From: Galdieria partita
Lineage: Eukaryota; Rhodophyta; Bangiophyceae; Galdieriales; Galdieriaceae
NCBI GenBank assembly: GCA_025991245.1
Contig: BQMJ01000029.1
Span: 169,995 to 233,994 of the forward strand
Direction of reading: 5' to 3'
DNA length: 64,000 bases
The notes beneath the pieces are model-generated. The model had not been told where the DNA came from. It saw only the letters and a list, made by a program, of their open reading frames with translations, and ran no database searches. This document shows positions 1 through 9,036 of the stretch, in pieces (positions within the stretch are counted from its first letter, which is position 1; each line of letters opens with the position of its first letter). The position numbers and the translations under genes are program-made.

Positions 1-554
1 ATAATGACATTCTTCTTTAAATGGTATGGAAAAGGCACTGGCAAACCAACTTTTGCTAAACGGCGAAGATTTCTAAACTCCTTTTCTGACCACAGTATTA
101 CCATATCTCTAGTACTTCCCTTCCGGTACCCTTTCCTAAAACGAATATCCCCATCGATATATCGATCCCGATCTCGAAACGAAAGTGCTACGGTTTTGAA
201 GATCTTCAAAGCTAGAACATTATTATTGCAAGCTTGTTCATAAACCAAGTGACGCAAAGTAGCCGGCAATTCCAATTTTTCAAGAAAGTTGCAACCTGCT
301 ATTGAAGAATAAACATTGGCTTCCTTCCCAGTAGAAACACAGCCATAAATGTTATCCAAAATACCGGTCGAGAGAAACTTGAATAATAGCAGGCGAGTCC
401 TTCTATCTATTGCATTCTCCACCGTCGAAGTAAGAGCCTTATCCTTTAATTTCAGTTCTGAGCGTCTTTTCTCCTCAAAAACGTTTTCCGTTAATGAGTC
501 TGTGTCACTTGCTCCTGTAAAGTATTCAGCGTCGAGATTCTCGAGGCGAAGCAT
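1..554 (-). CDS. RIO1: RIO1-type atypical protein kinase, 3' part cut by window edge
   Basis: Reading the minus strand from an ATG at 554 gives an open frame of about 184 residues that runs off the window. It carries the RIO1 glycine-rich loop (GCVSTGKEANVY, about residue 72), the ALKIFKT catalytic-lysine segment, and the RDRDRYIDGDIRFRKGY and EKEFRNLRRL stretches typical of RIO1 rather than RIO2. RIO1 kinases are ATPases/kinases of late cytoplasmic 40S ribosome maturation and help release NOB1 and its partner. An in-frame stop lies two codons upstream of the ATG, so this is the first Met unless a short 5' exon exists. The catalytic loop and C-terminus lie outside the window. Family call is firm; the start is moderately sure. 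Confidence 0.88.
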   Translation of the reverse strand, partial: MLRLENLDAEYFTGASDTDSLTENVFEEKRRSELKLKDKALTSTVENAIDRRTRLLLFKFLSTGILDNIYGCVSTGKEANVYSSIAGCNFLEKLELPATLRHLVYEQACNNNVLALKIFKTVALSFRDRDRYIDGDIRFRKGYRKGSTRDMVILWSEKEFRNLRRLAKVGLPVPFPYHLKKNVI

Positions 555-1403
555 TGGCTATTGCACTAGTAAAATTGAATTAAGCAAGGCATTTCATTTT
601 ATAAGATAAAATTTATCTATCAACAGAATAAAAAATTAGACTAACTTGAAAGTTGAAGCCAAGATTTTCTGACATGACGGCTTATTCGACGAAATAGTAA
701 AGTTTGTATTTACTAAAACTCCATCCATTGAGGAGTAGTTCATAAAGCAGCCTTCAAAATAGGAAAATTTTCCAATCTGACCTAACTTTAACGTCATTTC
801 TATACATACTGTTTAAAAAAGAGTTTTCTTATGACTTCTTGCTGTTATGTTAGAACCAATGGCAAGACAATTTTAAGAAGACAAACCTATTCCAGAACTT
901 ATAAATGTGATGAGGACAGTCAAATAGAAGATGACTAAGCTAGTAATTTTTTGTATCTAGAAGGGTCACAAGACAGTATGATAGTTTTATCCTCCATTGC
1001 CCTTATCTATTTTATATTGTATATCGGATTTTACAGAGAGGAGACCTCAAATAACATACCTAATCAAACTTAACCAGGCCAGAGCTAGTAAAACAATCTC
1101 ATATGAAACCGCACTTGTTTTTCCTGGTTAAGTTTATTCATTCTGTAGAAGCTTACTCTATTCGCGATGGTTTTCTTTAAGTCCTTAGTTATTTCAACTT
1201 CCAATCAACAAGCAATAATGCAAAATTGTAATGATATACTAATTTTTTAATTAGACATTGCAATTCCCTCTTTTTTAAATTTTTGGCGCCTTCACGACTA
1301 GAAAGTTTTTGTTTCATCCAAGTACACCTTCGGCGAGAAAAGTCTAGGAAGAGACAGACATCTACATGAGCTAAGTATTTTAAGTAACGTAAGAAGTATC
1401 AGA
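555..1403. other. Intergenic region between divergent RIO1 and glycosyltransferase genes
   Basis: This 849-base gap between two divergent genes should contain both promoters. I see no RNA gene or recognisable coding exon. The only open frame worth noting is a 35-codon ATG frame at 831-938 on the + strand, too short and isolated to call. Confidence 0.5.
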
Positions 1404-3476
1404 ATGAAAAGTTCTGGTTGGATATTCTTTTGGTCCACTGTGTTGCTTCTTCTTTCTATATATCAGATGAAACATATGGAGTCTCTCACTTTACGTTCGA
1501 TTTCCAAAGCCGACTATTCTTGGAAGCTGGACAAGTTCAGTCTTGAGATTTTTGCAGCTCCAAAGCCTTTCATTGGACAAGACCGTGAAATTAACATTCG
1601 AGCCATAAAGTCTTGGCTCCGATTAAAACCAAAGCCTGAAATAACGTTACTAGGAGATGAAATAGGATATGAAGAGATATGCCGAGAATATGGTCTGAGA
1701 CAAGAGAAGAGGTTAGACAGGAATTTCATGGGAGTACCTCTCTTTAATAGTATGGTAGATCGTGCAAACAGGTCAGAAGCCACGGTTGCAGTGATTATCA
1801 ATGGTGACATTATGCTCTTTGATGACTTCATTCAGACAGTCAAAAAGATGATGTTGAATTTTCGTCATTGGTTTATTATAGGAGCAAGATGGGATATTGA
1901 TGGGTTGCCAGAGGGTCTTCATGAGAAACATCCACAGTATAGTCGTCTGGTTCGAGAACATGTACTTTCACATGGAAGGCTTCATACTTACGGCGGTATG
2001 GATGTCTGGGCTTGGAATACTAATGGCCCCCCTCTGTTTGATGGAGTTATGCCACACTTCGTATTCGGAAGAGGAAAGTATGATAACTGGCTCACTCACG
2101 AAACTATACAAGCTGGAAGGCGTGAAGTTATCGATATCTCCGAAACATCACTTATGGTGCATATCAAGCATGACTATCATTTAGTTTCTGCTGTCAGACA
2201 GACTTCTTCTCAGATAGTAGAAGGAGAATTATCGGACTCCAGGAAGAAACCCATGGGTGCGTTTTGGTCGGAAGGTAAAAGGCAGAAATGGGAACTCTTT
2301 CTCAACATATATCTTGCGCTGAGTACTGGATCATATGTAAATCAAGTTGGAACAGTGATTTTTGCTCCTTGGAAGACCAGCTTATGCATGGAGCCATCAG
2401 GTATGTGTTTGCTGAGACGACGACGACCAGGGGTGTGCCCTTGTGAACAAAGTTCATTTGTTCCAGCAACACAAACAGACCCCATTGTGAAGAATGGCTC
2501 GAGAGTTATTCAATGTGGGAGGATTTCGGTAGAAACCAAGGAAAGCTTCGAGATTCCAGTGCTTCCGAAACCAAATCAGCCAGTTATCTTTGGATTACCC
2601 TTGCTACTCGAACATCTCTTGGAACGAAATGCTATCAACAATTCTGTCATTCTGGTAGCAATGAACTATGGATATCGATCATTTTTGATGAATTTTGTTT
2701 GCAATCTTCGGCAGCTTGGCCTTTTCCCTGGTAACCTGATTGTTGCAGCCCTAGATGAGGATATGTATCGATTTGCCTTTACGAGGGGACTTCCTGTATA
2801 TTTTGAAAACACCGTATATAGCAAAGAAGATGCTGCTTCGGTTGTTGCTGCTTCATATGGTTCCGACTCATTTAAGAAACTAACAAAAATGAAAAGCCGG
2901 GTGGTACTCCGTATCTTAAAGTTAGGTTATGATGTCATCTGGACAGACTGTGACATAGTTTGGTTTCGGAATCCTATTCCTTACTTGCAGTCACAAAATG
3001 CCGATCTTATTATTCAATCAAATGCTCCTGATAATGAAAACCCCAACGAACGTCGTCGAATCAATAGTGGCTTCTATCTAGCAAGGAGTAATCCTCATAC
3101 AATCGAAGCATTTGAAGATGTAATTCAATTTGCTGCCAAGTCTAGAATGACTGAGCAACCTTGTTTCTACGATTTGTGGTGTGGCAAACAGGGAGAGAAT
3201 GCTAAAGGCAAAGACCGTTGTATCTATAAAGACAAGTTTCAAGTGCTTCTCCTGGATCGAAAGTTGTTTCCAAATGGAATTACGGAAGGCATCTGGGACA
3301 GTCCAGCCGGTAAAATACAACAACTGTTTCCTCACTTGTACATTTTACACAATAATTGGGTGAAAGGCAATCAAGGAAAGATGGAAAGATATTACAGACA
3401 TGGTTACATATTTTATGATAATCATACAGAGCTTTGTAGTTATCCACAAGAGTCTTTATCACTCTTGTTAGATTGA
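1404..3476 (+). CDS. Type II membrane protein with two glycosyltransferase-like domains
   Basis: This is an intronless 690-residue protein. A short cytoplasmic head and one hydrophobic anchor (about residues 6-20) suggest a type II Golgi membrane protein with a lumenal body. The first half (about 45-300) resembles a GT-A glycosyltransferase, with hydrophobic strands followed by NGDIMLF and later acidic/aromatic blocks. The second half (about 400-690) matches the nucleotide-diphospho-sugar transferase family (Pfam PF03407, GT77-like): VIWTDCDIVWFRNP near residue 515 gives the DxD metal/sugar-nucleotide motif, followed by NSGFYLARSN and a C-terminal HNNWVKGNQGK block. Acceptor and donor cannot be inferred; a role in cell-wall or protein glycosylation is likely. 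The tail-end of the gene overlaps a broken minus-strand reading frame. The two-domain arrangement is unusual. Confidence 0.8.
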   Translation: MKSSGWIFFWSTVLLLLSIYQMKHMESLTLRSISKADYSWKLDKFSLEIFAAPKPFIGQDREINIRAIKSWLRLKPKPEITLLGDEIGYEEICREYGLRQEKRLDRNFMGVPLFNSMVDRANRSEATVAVIINGDIMLFDDFIQTVKKMMLNFRHWFIIGARWDIDGLPEGLHEKHPQYSRLVREHVLSHGRLHTYGGMDVWAWNTNGPPLFDGVMPHFVFGRGKYDNWLTHETIQAGRREVIDISETSLMVHIKHDYHLVSAVRQTSSQIVEGELSDSRKKPMGAFWSEGKRQKWELFLNIYLALSTGSYVNQVGTVIFAPWKTSLCMEPSGMCLLRRRRPGVCPCEQSSFVPATQTDPIVKNGSRVIQCGRISVETKESFEIPVLPKPNQPVIFGLPLLLEHLLERNAINNSVILVAMNYGYRSFLMNFVCNLRQLGLFPGNLIVAALDEDMYRFAFTRGLPVYFENTVYSKEDAASVVAASYGSDSFKKLTKMKSRVVLRILKLGYDVIWTDCDIVWFRNPIPYLQSQNADLIIQSNAPDNENPNERRRINSGFYLARSNPHTIEAFEDVIQFAAKSRMTEQPCFYDLWCGKQGENAKGKDRCIYKDKFQVLLLDRKLFPNGITEGIWDSPAGKIQQLFPHLYILHNNWVKGNQGKMERYYRHGYIFYDNHTELCSYPQESLSLLLD

Positions 3477-3813
3477 GAAATAAATTTACTCATAGTATCA
3501 TTGAATTCTGTTCTGATTTCTTTTACTTTATCCTTGATGTTGCTCAAGCTCACAAGTAAGAGCTTATGATTATCTAAATGGCTAAATTGGAAGCATCGGC
3601 ACAAGTCATGTTGTTGATAGCTGAAGCTAAGATGGTCTCATTGAAACGACTCTTTTCAAAGGGATTTTAGTATCAGCTCATGTTCATCTTCATCTTGCGT
3701 AAGATGTAATTTCAACTGTTTAATTTCTAACTCATATAGCTGCTTTTCATCAACAGTTCCCTTATTTATTAAAAACCTGTAGGATGAGTTAAACGTACTG
3801 AGATGGGTATCGA
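3440..3813 (-). pseudogene. Broken minus-strand coding relic, family unknown
   Basis: Three consecutive minus-strand stretches read like real protein but in shifted frames. The first (about 3813 to 3656) contains INKGTVDEKQLYELEIKQLK and an acidic QDEDEHEL segment and ends in TGA. The second (about 3665 to 3580), one base out of frame, contains FNETILASAINNMTCADA and ends in TAG. The third (about 3575 to 3440) contains LSNIKDKVKEIRTEF and SDKDSCG before TAA. Composition is helical and charged, like a coiled-coil protein. I found no GT-AG intron that joins them, so decay by frameshifts is the simplest reading; sequence error or an unseen splice is possible. The 3' end overlaps the + strand glycosyltransferase by 37 bases. 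Confidence 0.4.
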
Positions 3814-4122
3814 TTCAGTGTCCGTTGCCAAGAGAAAGTCGTTGCACTCATAAGTGATAAAGAAGGCGAAAGTGACATTTCTAGTTGGACTTTGGATGAT
3901 TTTCAACAAAGCAGAGAAGAATTGTTAATCACTTTGAGACATAGGTTTCTGAATGGAGAGGATGGAGCATTCTTTGACTACTCGACTGTAGACAATAATG
4001 AACAATATGATGATTGGGTGGACTGGATACAGAAAGATATCGAAGAAAGATATTTCGATGCACAAGAACCGGAAAGAATATTCACCATGGAAGAAGACAA
4101 CCAATCTACTACGGAAGAATAA
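3803..4122 (+). CDS. CCDC97: CCDC97-like (DUF2052) protein, short form
   Basis: The main exon encodes the conserved core of the CCDC97 family: RHRFLNGEDGAFFDYSTVD, then YDDW, then EERYFDAQEPE and an acidic tail. CCDC97 proteins associate with the SF3B part of the U2 snRNP, so a splicing role is expected. The 5' end is not certain. One workable model uses ATG 3803, exon 3803-3837, a 47 nt intron (3838-3884, non-consensus GTCGTT donor, TTTCTAG acceptor) and exon 3885-4122, giving 90 residues; the frame is also open without that intron back to 3802. Either way the protein is much shorter than animal CCDC97, keeping little beyond the core. Its TAA ends three bases before the stop codon of the convergent reductase gene. 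Confidence 0.65.
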
Positions 4123-4125
4123 GTT

Positions 4126-5253
4126 TTAAAACTTGAAGATATCTTCTCCTTTATAGCCCAATTTATTTAACAATATCATCATAGCTTTAGTCATTGCAGG
4201 TGGACCACAAACCAAAATCTATTGTAGAGTTTAAAATGGCACAATTGATCCAATCATGACTCACCATAATAGAAGAAGATGCATAACCTAAATGATGTTG
4301 TATATGCTTTTCGTTGATAAAACCTACTCCTTGAGACCAAGAACTGGGCGGCTATACGTACAAAAAACTGTAAGTAGAAAGAAGCAATTGTAAATGCATC
4401 ACTTACTTGATTCAACACAAAATAGAGCTTCAGTCGGGTTGGGAATTGAGATGCTAATGATTCCAACTTATTTCTAAAGATGATATCTTGTTCTGTATGA
4501 TTGGCATATATTAAGCTTATTTGTGTTCGTTCCAAAGGATCATTCAGTATTGCATCTATCAACTGGCGACCATTATTAAAAAAAACCGTTCCATGTTCAC
4601 AATTTCTTCTACAAACCTGAAACATGGGAGTTATTCCAGTTCCTCCAGCTATCATCCCAAGCCGTTTCTTCATATTTCTTTTATATTCAAACTTGCCTTT
4701 TGGACCACGGAATTCAACACAATCACCTATCTCTAAGGAGTCTAAATATCTGGAAAAGAGGCCATATGGAGCTGGATAAATCTACAATGGCAAAACTACT
4801 AGTCAATATAAAACATATTGGAGGAAAAACCTTTACCTTTACCAAAATATCAAAATATCCTACTTGATTGGGTTTATTGATGGGATTATAAGGTCTTCTT
4901 ACTTCCTTTCCATTGATCCAAGCTTTGGCATATATGTGTTTGCCTAGAGGGACGTTGACGAGTTGTTCGGGATGGGAGGCTGCAAAACGAAAAAGTCTCA
5001 CATTCGGAGTAACGATAGCCTTCTCAATCAGTTTAAAAGAACGAAAATCTAAGGGATCTAGTGCCAAGCTGTTGAAGTCATCACGATGGAATGACTTTCC
5101 TTTATATAGCTTTAGCAAAATTCGTACAAAACTAGTAACCAACAGAACGAAAATGCCTATAACAGAAAGCAATAGTGGAGAAGAGGAAATATGCAACGAT
5201 TCCAACTTGAACCACTCCGTCAATTTCATTCCACAATGCATTCTATAGGCCAT
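4126..5253 (-). CDS. CYB5R: NADH-cytochrome b5 reductase (five exons)
   Basis: Five exons in consistent phase: 5253-4837, 4781-4617, 4562-4407, 4351-4265, 4218-4126 (introns 45-57 nt, donors GTAAAG, GTTTGT, GTAAGT, GTGAGT, GTGAGT-like), encoding about 305 residues. An N-terminal hydrophobic segment (about residues 24-45) anchors the enzyme, probably in the ER or outer mitochondrial membrane. The FAD-binding motif RPYNPI and following FDILVK, the NADH-binding GGTGITPM and the C-terminal CGPPAM are all present. The enzyme passes electrons from NADH via FAD to cytochrome b5 for fatty-acid desaturation, sterol and related oxidations. Length matches the family. The gene is tail-to-tail with the CCDC97-like gene at only three bases. 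Confidence 0.92.
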
Positions 5254-5306
5254 TATTCCTTTCTTTCTTCATCCTCAATAAGTATTCATCTCTATTCTCT
5301 TTCTAT

Positions 5307-6257
5307 TCATGTTTGTGATGTTTCTATATTCCTAGTCCACAATTGGATAGTCGAATCATGAGAAGCACTGACTAATATATTTGAATAAATAGCAACACAA
5401 CTAACGGTACTCTTATGTGCTCTATTGAAATTTTGTACAATCATCGAACCTGTCAACTCCCAACAATAAATACTTCCATCCTCTGAACCACAAACTACAA
5501 ACGCGTCGTCCGGGGTCAGCTGACAAGAAAGTCCAAATTCTTCGTTAACGTGTCCTTTATATTGTGCCAAACAATCACCGTTGCTCTTATCTACTAGTCG
5601 AAGACAAGAATCCAAACAACTTGCCAATATACAATTTCCATCATGTGAAAAGCAACACTTTCCTACAGGAGGTCCCAAGTAATCCGTTAAAATATAACCA
5701 GTTCGAATATCATAAAGACGAAGATATCCATCTACACTTGCTGTCAGGATTTCATACTGAAAACAACAAACATCGGTTACACTATCAACTGCTTGGTCCA
5801 AAACTTGAATGGGATCGGAAGAACGATTAGAAGCACGTAAATCAAAACAACGAACGGTGCGATCGTACGAGGCTGTACAGATAACGGAATCTTCCGTAAT
5901 ATGGGCATAGCAAACTGCATTAATTCGTTGCATATGTCCACTTGAACTACCTCCCAACTTGCGTACAATTCTTCCAGACTGTACATCCCATACAACTGCG
6001 AACTTTTCCTCTCCTACTGAAACAAACTGACTGTTCGAAGAAGAAAGGTCCAAGTCAAAAATAGGATAACCGTGACCACCAGAATAAGTCTTAATAAGAC
6101 TTTGTTTCTCAACATTCCACAAACGAACATTCTTATCTGCACCTGCGGACAAACAATACTTTTCACTGGAAGAGAGACGCACTACATGAACCGCGCCTTG
6201 GTGATCCTGTAAAATACCCGACTGTTTGAAAGAGGGAACTGAACCAAGACTTTGCAT
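5307..6257 (-). CDS. WDR83: WD40 protein WDR83/MORG1
   Basis: This intronless frame from ATG 6257 gives 316 residues, the size of animal WDR83 (315). It is a single seven-bladed WD40 propeller: repeated GH...D(x)5(V/I)(W/F)D units such as DHQGAVHVVRLSS, DKNVRLWNVE, DRTVRCFDLR, SVDGYLRLYDIRTG, GHVNEEFGLSCQL and DSTIQLW. The SFSHDGNCILASCLDSCLRL-like region and VVCGSEDGSIYCWEL are typical of WDR83. WDR83 is found in spliceosomal C complexes and, in animals, as a MAPK scaffold. Upstream in-frame codons to 6287 lack an ATG, so 6257 is the start. It lies in the same orientation as the flanking lipase and reductase genes, with 53 bases to the reductase ATG. Confidence 0.88.
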   Translation of the reverse strand: MQSLGSVPSFKQSGILQDHQGAVHVVRLSSSEKYCLSAGADKNVRLWNVEKQSLIKTYSGGHGYPIFDLDLSSSNSQFVSVGEEKFAVVWDVQSGRIVRKLGGSSSGHMQRINAVCYAHITEDSVICTASYDRTVRCFDLRASNRSSDPIQVLDQAVDSVTDVCCFQYEILTASVDGYLRLYDIRTGYILTDYLGPPVGKCCFSHDGNCILASCLDSCLRLVDKSNGDCLAQYKGHVNEEFGLSCQLTPDDAFVVCGSEDGSIYCWELTGSMIVQNFNRAHKSTVSCVAIYSNILVSASHDSTIQLWTRNIETSQT

Positions 6258-6513
6258 GGAACAGCAAAATGTTTCAACTATGAACAATGTTGAAAGGCAA
6301 AAAGAGTAAAAACAAATTGTTCTTTAGAACAGAACATTAAACAATTACGCCATAAAGTGTGAAGATGGAATTTCGTATCATCCAAAATTTTGTTCTCTCA
6401 TTCAATAAGTAATCTTCAATAAATGATTGCAAAAAGTTATGATGAGGAGCCTTACAATAACTCTTATCCATCATCATCCTATCTACAATATAACTAGTGA
6501 ACAAGTGCAATTA

Positions 6514-8996
6514 CTATTTGTCTTCTCGATGATGTTGTTCATCATTCTCAAATTCCATACTATTCTCCCGAGATATAGTAAAACTTGAACTTGTGCTCTT
6601 CCCTTCTCTTTTCTTCGACAATGGATGTTCGTATTGAGAATTGGAGCGTACAAAACTACTTTGAGATATCCTGGGAGTATGTGAAGGTGTTGAAATTGTA
6701 CTGTTTGGACTTAAAAAGGTATCCAACCATAACCAAGATGGTGCTCTTCTAGTCCAACCTGCACGACTATCTCCTCCATTTCTATGTGAAGAACCAAACG
6801 ATAGATCGAAAAGTTGCTTTCCTACTCTTTCCACACAAGCGTCCAAAGTAAGTTCTATCAAAGTGTGGTGTCGCACCATGTCAATCTTCGGAAAAGTATA
6901 TTGTTCACCTAAACGAATATATTCCTGAATTTCTTCTTCTGTAGGATTGGAAAATAAATGAATAATATCTGATAGTCCCAATCCTGGCATAATAGTTACA
7001 TCGCCTTCAAATGGCTAGAACAACTTAGCCCATTATCACCATACAATGAATAAATTGTACTTACTTGAGTCAGAACTGGGAAAATCGAGGATACAATCCA
7101 AGGTACAAGACCAAGTTCATTCATTTGCCAATATCGAAACTTCAATTCCGCTTTAATCATCTTGGCCAAACGGCTCTTCATTAACCGACTGCCTCGAGGT
7201 ATTACATGAGGATTGGTTTGACTCACTATAAAGTGATTGACATTGAAAAGCTCTCCTATTCGTTGCAAAGGAACATCTGCATTGATACTACCATCCATCC
7301 ACTTTACACCTTCCAAGTAATAAGGAACTAAATGTCCATCACTATCTTTTGCAACCAACTGGACGGGAGAAAATATCACCGGAAGTGCGCAACTTGCACC
7401 AACTGCACTCCATATCAAAACATTAGGCGCTGTTAAATAATTTAGCAAAATAGATTCACTTCCTCGAATAGGAGCTACTGTAATATTGATTATCCTTCTC
7501 GTGCATTCATAAGCTTCAGCAAAAGTAATATCACCCAAGTTATTACGCATACAACTAGTCAAATGACGAATATCATATAAAATTCCTTTTTTCCATAATC
7601 TTTTGAGTCTTCTTCTTAAAGAAACTCCATTATCAAAAAACTCTAACCGAATCTTGTCGTTGGTTCGAGGATTCACAAGAGTATTTAATAAAATTCTCAA
7701 TTCATCATCTCTAAATATACCAATGAAGGACGCTATAATAGCACCAGCAGAAGAGCCTGAAATAACTCGTGGTAAAAGGCGTTGGTCTAATAAGGCTTTG
7801 GCTACTCCTAAATGATATAATCCCATTTTGGCTCCACCCGATAATAACAAAGCGGTCCTGCCATAAGAATGTCGCATTTCATTAAACACTGAAAGTTTTT
7901 GTTGTAGAGCAACTTCTTCCTTTTTCTTCTGATTTCTATCTTCGGTTGGAAACCCTTTTCGAATCGAATCAAACAATGGAGTACTCGAGAAACTTTGTCG
8001 AAATTCTCCTTCTGTGACTTGCTTGGTTTCTACACACTGCGAAACGTTCGCAAAATCCACAGTACTTAAATACTCCAATAACCAAGCAATCACGTGAACA
8101 TAATCTTCCACTATAACTTTGGTTCCAACATGAGAATATTTATGCAAATCTGGATGACATAAACCTGCAAAGCGACGTTGCAATCCTGCTCTAACCACAA
8201 ATACCAATCGTCTTATATCGTTTTCTCTATACAGTATTCCCAACTCAATAAGTCGATTTCGAAGCAGCTGAATATCGCAGCAAAAGCTAATGGACTCCTC
8301 TTCACGATACTTCCACTCATCATTTCCTTCCAATCTGTCTAGCAACTGTGCTGAGTTGTACCATTCCATATATGTTGAAGCCTTGTTTAGAACTTGATAC
8401 AACTCATTCATAGCAAGACGATTATTTCGATTCCGCCACCAGTGCAAAAATAAATAAAGAGGAGAATAGTCACAAAACTTGGAAAATGAAAAAACTATCA
8501 AGGAAACATTAGCCTACTTGCCAATAAACAAAATAGACATACCAAGTGCTGGTCTTTGAACATTATCTTTACTCTCTATTGAAGAAGAATGAATGTCCTC
8601 TAATGTATTTTCTAAAGAATTGCACTTATTTTCTGGTTGTTCAAGGAGCCACTTGTCAACAGCACTTTGTCTTTGAGCTTCATAAACGTCTTGGGGAGGT
8701 CGAGGAACCAACTCTGCAAACAAATGGTCTGCTTCATAAGACGTGTTTCCCAAGTTCTGCTTACTGCTTTGGTTTCCTTTCCAACCCAAAAGTTTCCTAA
8801 TAGGATAAGTAGACCAACTAAGACTCTTCCAAGCGAGTCGATAAGGAAGCAGTGTTGCATTTGTAACCTTCCTTCGAAAGGGTTCTTTGTCTATATTTTC
8901 TTTGAATAGCATGTGATAACTAGATTCATCACTTTCACTATAAAAGGAGTTATCTTTAGTTGTTGAAGCAGGAGACGAGGATATCGGTTCCACCAT
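6514..8996 (-). CDS. SDP1: Patatin-domain triacylglycerol lipase, SDP1 type
   Basis: Three exons: 8996-8543, 8494-7065 and 7014-6514, joined in phase (introns 48 and 50 nt, GTATGT and GTAAGT donors), give 794 residues. The N-terminal DUF3336 region contains STYMEWYNSAQLLDRLEGNDEW and HVGTKVIVEDY, and the patatin domain holds the glycine-rich LLLSGGAKMGLYHLGV oxyanion loop, the nucleophile motif GSSAG and the aspartate motif MDGSI. Plant SDP1 starts storage-oil breakdown on lipid droplets, and yeast relatives (Tgl3/4/5) act the same way. The C-terminus is serine-rich. The ATG at 8996 is chosen because the frame upstream overlaps the last exon of the helicase gene; a start farther up (frame open to 9125, no ATG seen there) is less likely. 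Confidence 0.88.
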
Positions 8997-9036
8997 TCGG
9001 TTCTTTTCAAAACTTAAAACATTCCTTCGATTCTTA

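Noticed and set aside
831-938. 35-codon + strand frame (MTSCCYVRTNGK...)
   Set aside because: Too short, no splice partner, no family, and lies in a promoter region.
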